DNA of 64,000 nt from Knoellia aerolata DSM 18566 (GTDB lineage Bacteria; Actinomycetota; Actinomycetes; Actinomycetales; Dermatophilaceae), in NCBI RefSeq assembly GCF_000768695.1, contig NZ_AVPL01000002.1:62001-126000 (forward strand), written 5' to 3'. Shown one piece after another: positions 25,961 to 34,396 of the stretch; within the stretch, counting starts at the first letter, position 1, and each line of letters starts with the position of its first letter. A program made the translations under genes and the position numbers. Below the pieces are notes generated by a model that had not been told where the DNA came from, did not search any database, and saw nothing but the letters and a program-made list of their open reading frames with translations.

Positions 25961-28264
25961 TCACTTCCCGGCCGATGCCGCGCTCTTGCGGGCAGGCTTG
26001 TTGGTGGTGGGGACGTCGGTTCCGGTGTCCTTGCGGGAGCGGGGTGCGGTCTCGGTGGCACCGGGCACCCCGGTTCCGTCCTGCGCCGCCTTGATCGAGT
26101 CCTTGGCCGCCTTGACGACGGCCTCGGGGGTGAAGCCGAACTCGGTGAAGAGGGTCTTGGCGTCGGCGGAGGCGCCGAAGTGCTCGATGCTGATCGAGCG
26201 GCCGGCGTCGCCGACGATCTCGCGCCACCCCTGCGCCACCCCGGCCTCGATGCTCACGCGGGCGCGGACCCGGGGCGGCAGCACCTTGTCGCGGTAGGCC
26301 TTGGTCTGCTGGTCGAACCACTCGCGGCACGGCATCGACACCACGCGGGTGCGGATCCCGGACTTCTCCAGCCGCAGGCGCGCGTCGAGGGCCACCGAGA
26401 CCTCGGAGCCGGTCGCCACGAGGATGACCTCAGGGGACTGCTTGCCGTCGTCGCCACCGTCGACGAGGACGTAGGCGCCCTTGGCGACGTTGCTCGCCTT
26501 CGCGTGGGTGGACCGGTCCACCGTCGGCAGGGCCTGCCGGCTGAGGGCGAGTGCGGCGGTGGAGGCGTTGCGCAGGATCGCGCCCCACGCGGCGGCCGTC
26601 TCGTTGGCGTCGGCCGGACGGACGACGTCGAGGCCCGGCATCGCCCGGAGCGAGGCGAGGTGCTCGATCGGCTGGTGGGTCGGACCGTCCTCGCCGAGAC
26701 CGATGGAGTCGTGGGTCCAGACGAACGTCACCGGCAGCTGCTGGATCGCCGCCAGTCGGACGGCCGGGCGCATGTAGTCGGAGAAGACGAGGAAGGTGCC
26801 GCCGTACGGACGGGTCAGCCCCTCGAGCGCGATCCCGTTGAGGATCATGCCCATGGCGTTCTCGCGGATCCCGAAGTGCAGGGTCCGGCCGTAGGGCCCG
26901 CCCTTCCACGCCTCGGTCTGCTTGGACGTGGGGACGAAGGACGGCTCACCCTCCATGGTCGTGTTGTTGGACTCGGCCAGGTCGGCGGAGCCACCCCACA
27001 GCTCGGGCATGACCGGCGCGAGGGCGCCGAGGACCTTGCCGGAGGCGGCGCGGGTGGCGATGCCCTTCTCGTCCGCGGGGAAGGTGGGCAGCGCGGCGTC
27101 GAGACCGTCGGGCAGCTCACCGGCGACGAGCCGGTCCAGCAGCGAGGCGGCGTCCTTGTTCGCACGGCGCCACGCGGCATACGGGGTCTTCCACGCCTTG
27201 TGGGCTGCCTTGCCACGCGCCTTGACCTTGCGCGCGTGGGCGAGGACGTCGCGGTCGACCTGGAACGTCTTCTTCGGGTCGAAGCCGAGGAGCTCCTTGA
27301 GCGCGGTGATCTCCTCGTCCCCGAGGGCGGAGCCGTGCGACTTGCCGGTGCCCTTCTTCGTGGGGGCGGGCCAGGCGATCACCGTGTGCAGGCGCACGAG
27401 GGTCGGGCGGCTCGAGGTCTTGCTCTTCTCGAGGGCGGCGAGGAGGGCGTCGACGTCCTCGACGTAGTCGGCGGACCCAGCCGGGTCGTTGCTCTGGCGC
27501 CAGTCGACGTCGGCGACCTCCCAGCCGTAGGCCTCGTAGCGCTTGCCGACGTCCTCGGAGAACGAGATGTCGGTGTCGTCCTCGATCGAGATCTGGTTCG
27601 CGTCGTAGATGACGGTGAGGTTGCCGAGCTCCTGGTGGCCGGCCAGCGAGCTGGCCTCGGAGGCCACGCCCTCCATGAGGTCGCCGTCGGAGGCGATGAC
27701 CCACACGTGGTGGTCGAACGGGCTCGTGCCGGGCTTGGCGTCGGGGTCGAGCAGGCCGCGCTGGCGGCGCTGGGCCATCGCCATGCCGACGGCGGAGGCG
27801 AGGCCGGAGCCGAGCGGTCCCGTGGTGATCTCGACCCCGGTGGTGTGGTGGACCTCGGGGTGGCCGGGGGTCAGCGAACCCCAGGTGCGCAGCGCCTTGA
27901 GGTCGCCCAGCTCGAGGCCGTAGCCGGAGAGGTAGAGCTGGATGTACTGGGTGAGGCTGGAGTGGCCGCAGGAGAGGACGAACCGGTCACGGCCCAGCCA
28001 CGTCGGGTCCGAGGGGTCGTGCGCCATGACGTTCTGGAAGAGGAGGTAGGCCGCGGGCGCCAGGCTCATCGCCGTGCCGGGGTGGCCGTTGCCGACCTTC
28101 TGGACGGCGTCGGCGGCGAGGACCCGGACGGTGTCCACCGCGCGCACGTCGAGGTCGGTCCACTTCGCCTTGCGGGCCGTGGGCTTGGCGATGTCGGCCG
28201 AGCGCTGCGCGGTGGCTGCGCGGCGATTTCCCGCCTTGCCCGCCTTCGTCGTGGTGGTGGTCAC
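25961..28264 (-). CDS. tkt: Transketolase with basic N- and C-terminal extensions
   Basis: Thiamine-diphosphate enzyme (767 aa) transferring two-carbon units among sugar phosphates. Conserved stretches are VQKVGNGHPGTAMSLAP, the ThDP motif ASDGDLMEGVASE, LHFGIRENAMG and the pyrimidine-domain HDSIGLGEDGPTHQP. It exceeds the usual ~700 aa by a Lys/Arg/Ala-rich N-terminus (~30 residues) and a Ser/Thr/Lys-rich C-terminal tail. GTG 28264 has AGAGAGG six bases upstream. First gene of the pentose phosphate operon. Confidence 0.95.
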   Translation of the reverse strand: MTTTTTKAGKAGNRRAATAQRSADIAKPTARKAKWTDLDVRAVDTVRVLAADAVQKVGNGHPGTAMSLAPAAYLLFQNVMAHDPSDPTWLGRDRFVLSCGHSSLTQYIQLYLSGYGLELGDLKALRTWGSLTPGHPEVHHTTGVEITTGPLGSGLASAVGMAMAQRRQRGLLDPDAKPGTSPFDHHVWVIASDGDLMEGVASEASSLAGHQELGNLTVIYDANQISIEDDTDISFSEDVGKRYEAYGWEVADVDWRQSNDPAGSADYVEDVDALLAALEKSKTSSRPTLVRLHTVIAWPAPTKKGTGKSHGSALGDEEITALKELLGFDPKKTFQVDRDVLAHARKVKARGKAAHKAWKTPYAAWRRANKDAASLLDRLVAGELPDGLDAALPTFPADEKGIATRAASGKVLGALAPVMPELWGGSADLAESNNTTMEGEPSFVPTSKQTEAWKGGPYGRTLHFGIRENAMGMILNGIALEGLTRPYGGTFLVFSDYMRPAVRLAAIQQLPVTFVWTHDSIGLGEDGPTHQPIEHLASLRAMPGLDVVRPADANETAAAWGAILRNASTAALALSRQALPTVDRSTHAKASNVAKGAYVLVDGGDDGKQSPEVILVATGSEVSVALDARLRLEKSGIRTRVVSMPCREWFDQQTKAYRDKVLPPRVRARVSIEAGVAQGWREIVGDAGRSISIEHFGASADAKTLFTEFGFTPEAVVKAAKDSIKAAQDGTGVPGATETAPRSRKDTGTDVPTTNKPARKSAASAGK

Positions 28265-28316
28265 GTGGAGCCTCTCTGACGTCGAACAATGTGATGCAGG
28301 TCAAACGGTCGAACCC

Positions 28317-28322
28317 ACCCTA
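28317..28322 (-). promoter_or_regulatory. tkt: -10 box TAGGGT of the pentose phosphate operon
   Basis: TAGGGT on the minus strand lies 52 bases before the tkt GTG and predicts a leader of about 45 bases with its own ribosome binding site. No clear -35. Confidence 0.4.
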
Positions 28323-28364
28323 GACCGGAGCGAACCGGTGGGGGCGACTCAGTCCGGCCCCGGC

Positions 28365-28370
28365 TAGACT
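28365..28370 (+). promoter_or_regulatory. ctaB: -10 box TAGACT of ctaB
   Basis: TAGACT lies 39 bases before the ctaB GTG, which has AAGGA at normal spacing. Divergent from the tkt promoter. Confidence 0.4.
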
Positions 28371-28409
28371 CGCCGAGACCGACCGCTCCAGTGCACCCCG
28401 AAGGACGCC

Positions 28410-29354
28410 GTGGCACCCGCTCCGATCACCACCGCCTCGACGGTCGACTCCACGGTCGGCTGGAAGCGAACGGTCGGCGCCTACCTGGCCCTCACCAAGC
28501 CCCGCATCATCGAGCTGCTGCTCGTGACGACGGTGCCGGTGATGTTCCTCGCCGAGCGGGGCGTGCCCGACCTGTGGCTCATCGTGGCGACGCTCATCGG
28601 CGGCTCGCTCAGCGCCGGCGCCGCCAACACGTTCAACTGCGTCTACGACCGCGACATCGACGCCCTGATGGACCGCACCCGCAACCGGCCGATGGTCACC
28701 GGGCAGATCTCGCCGCGTGCCGGCCTGGTCTTCGGCGGCGCCCTCACCGTCCTGTCGACGGTGTGGTTCCTCGTGTTCGTCAACATCGCATCCGCGCTCC
28801 TGTCGCTCACGGCCATCGCCCTGTATGCCGTCCTCTACACGATCGTGCTCAAGCGACGCACCTCCCAGAACATCGTCTGGGGCGGGGTCGCCGGGTGCAT
28901 GCCCACCCTCATCGGCTGGTCCGCCGTGACCGGCTCGGTGGGGTGGCCGGCCGTCATCCTCTTCCTCGTCATCTTCTTCTGGACGCCGCCGCACTACTGG
29001 CCGCTCTCGATGGCGTTCAAGGACGACTACACCAACGCCCACGTGCCGATGCTCCCGGTGGAGCAGGGTTCGGTCGTCGTGGCCCGCCAGATCGTCGCCT
29101 ACAGCTGGGTCATGGTCGCGGTCTCGCTGACCCTGGTCCCCGTGGCCGACATGGGCTGGATCTACCTCGTCGCGGCGGTGGCGAGCGGCGTCGTCTTCGT
29201 GGGGGAGGCGCACCGGCTGCTGCGGCTGGCCAAGGCCGGGGCTGCGACCTCGGTGCTCAAGCCGATGCGGCTGTTCCACTTCTCGATCACCTACGTGACG
29301 CTGCTCTTCCTCGCGGTCGCCGTCGACCCGCTGGTCCACCTCTCCATCGGCTGA
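28410..29354 (+). CDS. ctaB: Protoheme IX farnesyltransferase (heme O synthase)
   Basis: Membrane prenyltransferase (314 aa) converting heme B to heme O for cytochrome oxidase. About nine hydrophobic helices and the Asp-rich motif [19 protein letters not shown] are clear, with [18 protein letters not shown] and FFWTPPHYW later. GTG 28410 has AAGGA. Divergent from tkt as in many actinobacteria; ctaA lies 2 kb away on the other strand. The last 64 bases overlap the end of the convergent MFS gene. Confidence 0.95.
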   Translation: MAPAPITTASTVDSTVGWKRTVGAYLALTKPRIIELLLVTTVPVMFLAERGVPDLWLIVATLIGGSLSAGAANTFNCVYDRDIDALMDRTRNRPMVTGQISPRAGLVFGGALTVLSTVWFLVFVNIASALLSLTAIALYAVLYTIVLKRRTSQNIVWGGVAGCMPTLIGWSAVTGSVGWPAVILFLVIFFWTPPHYWPLSMAFKDDYTNAHVPMLPVEQGSVVVARQIVAYSWVMVAVSLTLVPVADMGWIYLVAAVASGVVFVGEAHRLLRLAKAGAATSVLKPMRLFHFSITYVTLLFLAVAVDPLVHLSIG

Positions 29355-30589
29355 GCCGGCAGGTCCCGCCCACGGCGGTACGGCCCCACGAAGACCGTGA
29401 GGGACACCACGGCATGGGTCGCCGCCATGAGCAGGATGGTCTCGCGCACGCCGAGCCACGTGCCGAGGCCGCCGGCAACGAGCCCGGCCAGGGGCATGGT
29501 CCCGAAGCCGATGACCGCCGCTGTCGCCGTCGTCCGGCCGAGCAGCTCGGGCGGGGTGTAGCGGATGCGGAACGAGCTGCGGACGACGTTGGCCCCCACG
29601 ACCCCGACCCCGACGACGAACGAGCCGCTGGCGATCATCGCTGCCCCGAGGCCGGGCTGGGCCGCGCCGACGAGCAACGCCGGCGGACCACCGAGGACCT
29701 GGAGCCAGCGCAGCGCCCCCGCCGAGCCGAGCCACCGGGTCGCACGCGTCGCGACGGTGGCGCCCAACAGGCCTCCTGCCGACCCGAGGGCCATGACGAG
29801 CCCCACGGACCCGGGCTGCAGGTCGAGCTCGTGGACCATGAAGAGGACGAGCAGCGCGCCGTAGCCGGTGAGCGCGAAGTTGCTGAGTCCTCCCTGGACG
29901 GAGAAGAACCGGAGGAAGCGGTCCCGGAAGACGATCTCCACACCCTCGCGGATCTCGCGTCCCAGGGGCAGCGAGGGTGAGGGAGCCGGCGCGGGTCCGA
30001 GCTCCTCGGGTCGCAGGCGCGCGAGGCAGACCCACGAGACGAGGAACCCCACGACGTCGACGACGACGGCATACGCGGCGGAGGTGGCTTGCACGAGGAG
30101 CCCGCCGACGCCGGGCCCGCCCACCTGCATGGCCGACTCCGTGCCGTAGATCCGCGCGTTGGCGCGCTCGAGGTCCCAGCTCGCCACCACCCGCGGGACG
30201 AAGGCGGCGTATGCCGTCCGGAAGAACACCGTGCAGCAGCCGACCGCCAGCGCCGTGAGGACGAGGTGGGGGAGGGTGAGCAGTCCGGTCGCCCAGGCCA
30301 GCGGCACGCTGGCCACGGCCGCGGCCGCGAGAAGGTCGGCGCGCATCATGACGCGGCGCGGGTCGGATCGGTCGGTCCAGGCTCCGGCCGGCAGCCCGAG
30401 CAGCAGCCACGGCAGCCAGACCGCGCCGGCGAGCACGCCCATCGCCCCAGGGCCCGCGCCGAACTCGGTGACCGCGATGAGTGGGAAGACCACCGTCGTC
30501 GTCATCGAGCCGAGAACGCTCACCGCCTCGCCGCCCCAGAGCAGCCGGAAGTTGTGGTTGAGGCCGGCCGGGGGAGCGGCGCCGGTCAC
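29291..30589 (-). CDS. MFS transporter, likely efflux
   Basis: A 432-aa major facilitator with about twelve transmembrane segments and the loop-2 motif [13 protein letters not shown]. It resembles drug or metabolite exporters of the enterobactin/macrolide type, but the substrate cannot be read. GTG 30589 overlaps the stop of the upstream ArsR regulator (GTGA), so the two are one operon and the exporter is probably under ArsR control. The C-terminal 20 or so residues are encoded opposite the end of ctaB. Confidence 0.85.
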   Translation of the reverse strand: MTGAAPPAGLNHNFRLLWGGEAVSVLGSMTTTVVFPLIAVTEFGAGPGAMGVLAGAVWLPWLLLGLPAGAWTDRSDPRRVMMRADLLAAAAVASVPLAWATGLLTLPHLVLTALAVGCCTVFFRTAYAAFVPRVVASWDLERANARIYGTESAMQVGGPGVGGLLVQATSAAYAVVVDVVGFLVSWVCLARLRPEELGPAPAPSPSLPLGREIREGVEIVFRDRFLRFFSVQGGLSNFALTGYGALLVLFMVHELDLQPGSVGLVMALGSAGGLLGATVATRATRWLGSAGALRWLQVLGGPPALLVGAAQPGLGAAMIASGSFVVGVGVVGANVVRSSFRIRYTPPELLGRTTATAAVIGFGTMPLAGLVAGGLGTWLGVRETILLMAATHAVVSLTVFVGPYRRGRDLPAQPMERWTSGSTATARKSSVT

Positions 30590-31182
30590 GGCTGTGCGGG
30601 GAAGCCGCGGGCGAAGACGAGGACCGACTCGCGCTCGGCACCGTCGTCGGGCAGCTCGCGACGCCCCCAGCGCACGAGGACGTCGATGATCTCCTCGGCG
30701 ACCTCGCGCAGCTCCTCGGGGGTGACGCGCAGCCAGTTCTGGGTCGCGAACGCCGCGTCGTCCCAGGCCGGCACCGTGGCGGCGTTGGCGTTCCACTCCT
30801 GGACCCGCTCGAACTGGCGCTGGACGGTGAGGGCCTCGGCGGCATACGCGGCCGTGACGGCGGCCGTGTCCGACGCGAAGTCCGCGCGTGACCACCGGGT
30901 GCCCGGGTCGACGAGGCGCCACCAGCGCTCGCGCCGGTCCTTGGCCAGCTCCGGGACCTCGACGACGAGGCCGGCCTCGCTGAGCACCTTGAGGTGGTGG
31001 CTCGCCGAGCCGACGGCCTGACCGGTGCGCGCGGCCAGCGCCGACGCCGTCGACGGCCCGTCGACCTTGAGCGCGTCCATCATCCGCGAGCGGAAGGGGT
31101 TGGCCATGGCCGAGAGGGCCTTGGCGTCGGTGATCGTGCGGATGCCGTCACGATCCCTGGGGTTGGGGGCGGTGGGGGTCAT
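30586..31182 (-). CDS. ArsR-family transcriptional regulator
   Basis: A 198-aa regulator with an N-terminal winged helix (SAMANPFRSRMMDALKVDGPS, recognition helix around VGSASHHLKVLSEAGLV) and a C-terminal helical extension. It lacks the CVC metal motif of ArsR/SmtB sensors, so it probably senses something other than heavy metals. ATG 31182 lies 7 bases after TACCGT, so the mRNA is likely leaderless; an ATG further upstream in the same frame is on the wrong side of the -10. It is coupled to the MFS gene. Confidence 0.87.
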   Translation of the reverse strand: MTPTAPNPRDRDGIRTITDAKALSAMANPFRSRMMDALKVDGPSTASALAARTGQAVGSASHHLKVLSEAGLVVEVPELAKDRRERWWRLVDPGTRWSRADFASDTAAVTAAYAAEALTVQRQFERVQEWNANAATVPAWDDAAFATQNWLRVTPEELREVAEEIIDVLVRWGRRELPDDGAERESVLVFARGFPAQP

Positions 31183-31189
31183 GCCCTCG

Positions 31190-31218
31190 ACGGTAAACCC
31201 ACAAGAACTCTTGTGCAA
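31190..31218 (-). promoter_or_regulatory. ArsR/MFS promoter with built-in palindromic operator
   Basis: Minus strand: -35 TTGCAC (31218-31213), a 17-base spacer, -10 TACCGT (31195-31190), then 7 bases to the ATG. A perfect palindrome CACAAGA-N2-TCTTGTG (31200-31215) fills the spacer and overlaps the -35. A further half-site CTCTTGTG sits at 31222-31229 on the plus strand. This is what an autorepressor site should look like. Confidence 0.7.
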
Positions 31219-32106
31219 CTACTCTTGTGTGATGCTCCGGAGGGCGAGCACGCCCCGGGTCAGGGCCACGACGAGCAGGGCCGCGCCGAGCATGTGCGCG
31301 AGGACGAGGACCTCGGGGAGGTCGGTGAGGTACTGCACGTAGCCGATGGCGCCCTGTCCGAGCGTGACGAGCAGGACGTCCCGCCACGCCGTGGCGACCG
31401 ACGTCGGTGCGGAGGAGAGACGGGTGGCGAGCCAGACGGCGACGACGAGACCGACGAAGAGCATGACGGCGTCGGCGTGCAGCCACGAGATCGTCCGGGG
31501 GTCGAAGCCGAACCGGGCCGGGGCATCGGCGTCGCCGGAGTGCGGGCCGGAGCCGGTGACCACGGTGCCGAGGGTGAGGACGACGGCGCCGACGCCGCAG
31601 GTGACCCACGCGACCCGGCGCACGACCTCGGGGACGAGCAGCCTCGGCTCGCCCTCGCCCTCGTGGCGGGCGAACCAGAGGTAGGCCGCGGCCGCGACGA
31701 GCCCGGCCGAGACGAGGAAGTGGGCGGACACCGTGACCGGGTGCAGCTCGGTGAGCACGGTGACGCCACCGAGGAGCGCCTGGAAGACCACGCCCACGAG
31801 GACGGTGACGGCGGCGACCTTGAGTCGCCGGACCGGCGTCCACCGCCACACGGCGACCACCGCGAGGACGGCGATGATGCCGAGTGCGCCGGTCAGCGTG
31901 CGGTTGCCGAACTCGATGACCTTGTGGAAGCCCTCGGCCTGCTCCTGCACGGGAACGTAGGACCCGGGCACGCACTCGGGCCACGTGGGGCAGCCCAGCC
32001 CGCTGCCGGTGAGCCGCACGAGGCCGCCGGTGACGATGATGCCCACCTGCGCTACGAGGTTGGCGAGGAGGACGAGGCGATGGGCTCGGGGGAGGGGCGC
32101 TCTCAC
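31219..32106 (-). CDS. ctaA: Heme A synthase
   Basis: Membrane enzyme (295 aa) oxidising heme O to heme A. About eight helices are visible, with IIVTGGLVRLTGSGLGCPTWPEC (Cys pair loop), HKVIEFGNRTLTG and heme-ligand His residues in SAHFLVSAG, SWLHADAVML and LAHMLGAAL. GTG 32106 lies 6 bases after TACCCT and is chosen as a leaderless start; GTG 32109 and an upstream open extension are less likely. Its 3' end carries the ArsR promoter. Confidence 0.92.
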   Translation of the reverse strand: MRAPLPRAHRLVLLANLVAQVGIIVTGGLVRLTGSGLGCPTWPECVPGSYVPVQEQAEGFHKVIEFGNRTLTGALGIIAVLAVVAVWRWTPVRRLKVAAVTVLVGVVFQALLGGVTVLTELHPVTVSAHFLVSAGLVAAAAYLWFARHEGEGEPRLLVPEVVRRVAWVTCGVGAVVLTLGTVVTGSGPHSGDADAPARFGFDPRTISWLHADAVMLFVGLVVAVWLATRLSSAPTSVATAWRDVLLVTLGQGAIGYVQYLTDLPEVLVLAHMLGAALLVVALTRGVLALRSITQE

Positions 32107-32112
32107 CACCGC

Positions 32113-32118
32113 AGGGTA
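32113..32118 (-). promoter_or_regulatory. ctaA: -10 box TACCCT of ctaA
   Basis: TACCCT on the minus strand, six bases before GTG 32106, embedded in a copy of the recurrent heptamer. Suggests leaderless ctaA mRNA. Confidence 0.45.
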
Positions 32119-32213
32119 TGCCGCGGCCTCACCGGACCATTCCTCGACCGTCCCTTGACCGGTGCTGGGCCAGCGGCCCTCGGGTGCGCAGGTGTCACCG
32201 GCGGACGACGAGG

Positions 32214-32984
32214 CTAGTCCGACCACCGGAACCAGCGGGCGGCCCCGAGGCCGGCGGCCAGGGTCCACCCCGCGAGGACGAGCCACTGCGCGAGCGGCCA
32301 GCCGCCCTCCACGAGGGCGAGACGCATCCCGTCGCCCAGGGCACCGGAGGGCAGCACCCGCGCGAGCCCCGCGACGCCGTCGGGCAGGCGGTCGGTCGGC
32401 AGCAGGATGCCCAGGCCGAGCAGGAGGACCCAGACGAGGTTCGCGAGGGCGAGCACGCCCTCGGCCCGGACGGTGCCGGCGAGCAGCATCGCCAGGGCGA
32501 GGAAGGCCGCGGCGCCGAGCCCCACGGTGACGAGGGCCGGCAGCACCCCCGCGGGCTCGGGTCGCCAGCCGAGGACGGCGGCGACACCACCCAGCACGAC
32601 GAGCTGGACGAGGATGACGAGCCCCACGGCGCCGAGCTTGCCGGCGATGAGGCCCTCGCGACCCAGCGGGCCGACCCCGAGGAACCGCAGGACACCCTGG
32701 CGGCGGTCGAACCCGGTGGCGATCGCCTGACCGGTGAACGCGGTCGACACCACGGCGAGGGCGAGCACACCCGCGGTCGCGACGTCGATGCGCCGGCCCG
32801 GGCCGAGGTCGGGCACGTCGGTCAGGGCCATGCCGACGAGGGCCAGGACCGGGAGCACGAGGGCGACGAGGAGCTGCTCACCGTGGCCGAGGATCGTCGC
32901 GGTCTCGAAGCGGGTCTGGGCGAGCCACCGCTGGGCCGACGTGGCCGGACCGGAGGGCACGGAAGGCGCCGTGGGCGTGGTCAT
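32214..32984 (-). CDS. ABC-2 type transporter permease
   Basis: A 256-aa membrane protein with about six hydrophobic helices, typical of ABC-2 exporter permeases (GFDRRQGVLRFLGVGPLGREGLIAGKL is a characteristic cytoplasmic loop). ATG 32984 overlaps the stop of the ATPase gene by 4 bases, so the two form one exporter. Substrate unknown; such pairs often export drugs, lipids or antibiotics, or assist oxidase assembly. The position next to ctaA is suggestive only. Confidence 0.85.
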   Translation of the reverse strand: MTTPTAPSVPSGPATSAQRWLAQTRFETATILGHGEQLLVALVLPVLALVGMALTDVPDLGPGRRIDVATAGVLALAVVSTAFTGQAIATGFDRRQGVLRFLGVGPLGREGLIAGKLGAVGLVILVQLVVLGGVAAVLGWRPEPAGVLPALVTVGLGAAAFLALAMLLAGTVRAEGVLALANLVWVLLLGLGILLPTDRLPDGVAGLARVLPSGALGDGMRLALVEGGWPLAQWLVLAGWTLAAGLGAARWFRWSD

Positions 32985-33685
32985 CCCCGGGTCCCGACAG
33001 TGAGGGCGAAGTAGCGCTCCTCGAGCGGACGTCCCTCGCACACCTCGGCGAGCGACCCCTCCGCCACGACCCGTCCTGCGTTCATGATGACGACGTGGTC
33101 GGCGATGCGCTCGGCCTCCTCGAACGAGTGGGTGGTGACGACGACGGCCGCGTCCACCGCGGTCTCGCGCAGGAGGTCCCACACCTCGAGGCGGGCGTGC
33201 GGGTCGAGGCCGGCGGTCGGCTCGTCGAGGAACGCGACCTCCGGGCGGCCGACGAGCGCGGCGGCGAGCGCGACCCGCTGCCGCTCCCCACCGGACAGCC
33301 GACGCACCGGGCGGTCGGCCACGCGGTCGAGCTCGAGCCGCTCCATGAGGGCGGACACGTCCGCGGGCCCGCTGTGGAGGCGGGCGACGTGGTGCAGGAG
33401 CCGCCGCGCGGTCGTCGTGACCGGGAGCCCGCCGTCCTGGAGCATCACCCCGACGCGCGCCCGGTGCTCCGCGGAGGCCCGCCACGGGTCGGTGCCGAGG
33501 ACACGTGCGGTGCCGGACGTCGGTCGCTGCAGCCCCTCGAGGCACTCCATCGTCGTCGTCTTGCCCGCGCCGTTGGGACCGAGCACCGCGGTGACCTCGC
33601 CGGACCCGGCCGACCACGTGGAGTCGTCGACGGCGCGCACCCCGCCGACGACGCGGCTCAGACGGGCGACCTCGACTGCAGACAC
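32981..33685 (-). CDS. ABC-2 type transporter ATPase
   Basis: A 234-aa ATPase with Walker A GPNGAGKTT, Q-loop VMLQDGGLP, signature LSGGERQRVAL and Walker B VAFLDEPTAGLDP. It drives the downstream permease. I chose GTG 33685, which lies seven bases after TAGGAT; ATG 33694 is in frame but overlaps the -10 box. Divergent from psd, sharing promoter DNA. Confidence 0.88.
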   Translation of the reverse strand: MSAVEVARLSRVVGGVRAVDDSTWSAGSGEVTAVLGPNGAGKTTTMECLEGLQRPTSGTARVLGTDPWRASAEHRARVGVMLQDGGLPVTTTARRLLHHVARLHSGPADVSALMERLELDRVADRPVRRLSGGERQRVALAAALVGRPEVAFLDEPTAGLDPHARLEVWDLLRETAVDAAVVVTTHSFEEAERIADHVVIMNAGRVVAEGSLAEVCEGRPLEERYFALTVGTRG

Positions 33686-33692
33686 GGCCGAC

Positions 33693-33702
33693 ATCCTAGG
33701 CT
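33693..33702. promoter_or_regulatory. Overlapping divergent -10 boxes for the ABC exporter and psd
   Basis: On the minus strand TAGGAT (33698-33693) drives the ABC ATPase; on the plus strand TAGGCT (33697-33702) drives psd. They share the central TA of CCTAGG, so a single symmetric element could serve both directions. Confidence 0.5.
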
Positions 33703-33727
33703 GGGCCCACTCGACCCAAGGAGTCCC

Positions 33728-34396
33728 ATGGTCACCATCGACCGCGAGGCCGCCCCGGCCACCGCCGTCGCCGCCGTCCCCGCCGTCCTGGCAGCTCTTG
33801 CCGGGCGGCCCGGCGCCGCCCTGACCCTCGGCGCGCTGCCGGCGGCCGTCGCCCTGTTCTTCCGCGACCCCGACCGCTCCGCGGACCGGACCCCGGTCGC
33901 CGACGACGACGTGGTCTCGCCCGCGGACGGCAAGGTGATGTATGCCGGACCCGGCCAGGACGGTGTCGCGCCCGAGGGGGAGTGGCAGCAGGTGAGCATC
34001 TTCCTGTCGGCCTTCGACGTGCACATCAACCGCACCCCGTACGGCGGCCGGCTGCGCGAGGTGACCTACCGACCGGGGAAGTGGCTCGCGGCATACACCC
34101 ACGAGAGCGCCCACCTCAACGAGCGCACCGACCTCGTCGTCGAGCGCGAGGTCGCGGGACGCATCCGCGTCGTCCACTTCCGGCAGATCGTCGGGCTCAT
34201 GGCGCGACGCGTCGTCACCCGGGTGTCGGCCGGCGAGGAGATCTCGACGGGCCAGCGCATCGGCCTGATGAAGTTCGGGTCGCGCATGGACGTCTTCGTC
34301 CCGCCGGAGGTCGACCTCCTCGTGCAGTCCGGGGCCCGCGTCGTCGCGGGTGAGACGGTCATCGCCCGGTGGCCCGCGGCGGACGGCGCCCCGTGA
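33728..34396 (+). CDS. psd: Phosphatidylserine decarboxylase proenzyme
   Basis: Converts phosphatidylserine to phosphatidylethanolamine. The 222-aa protein is the short, membrane-associated form: a hydrophobic N-terminus, VSPADGKVMYAG, FLSAFDVHINRTPYGG, and the self-cleavage site KFGSRMDVF, where the Gly-Ser bond is cut to make the pyruvoyl group. ATG 33728 has AAGGAG; the open frame upstream, antisense to the ABC ATPase, is rejected. The stop overlaps pssA. Confidence 0.93.
   Translation: MVTIDREAAPATAVAAVPAVLAALAGRPGAALTLGALPAAVALFFRDPDRSADRTPVADDDVVSPADGKVMYAGPGQDGVAPEGEWQQVSIFLSAFDVHINRTPYGGRLREVTYRPGKWLAAYTHESAHLNERTDLVVEREVAGRIRVVHFRQIVGLMARRVVTRVSAGEEISTGQRIGLMKFGSRMDVFVPPEVDLLVQSGARVVAGETVIARWPAADGAP

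Noticed and set aside
25025-28279. Open frame of over 1,000 codons antisense to tal and tkt
   Set aside because: Both opposite-strand genes are clear conserved enzymes; the antisense product is Arg/Gly/Val-rich without domains.
32214-33685. Horizontal transfer of the ABC-2 exporter
   Set aside because: Base composition, promoter style and gene overlap match the neighbours; no mobile element or repeat flanks it.
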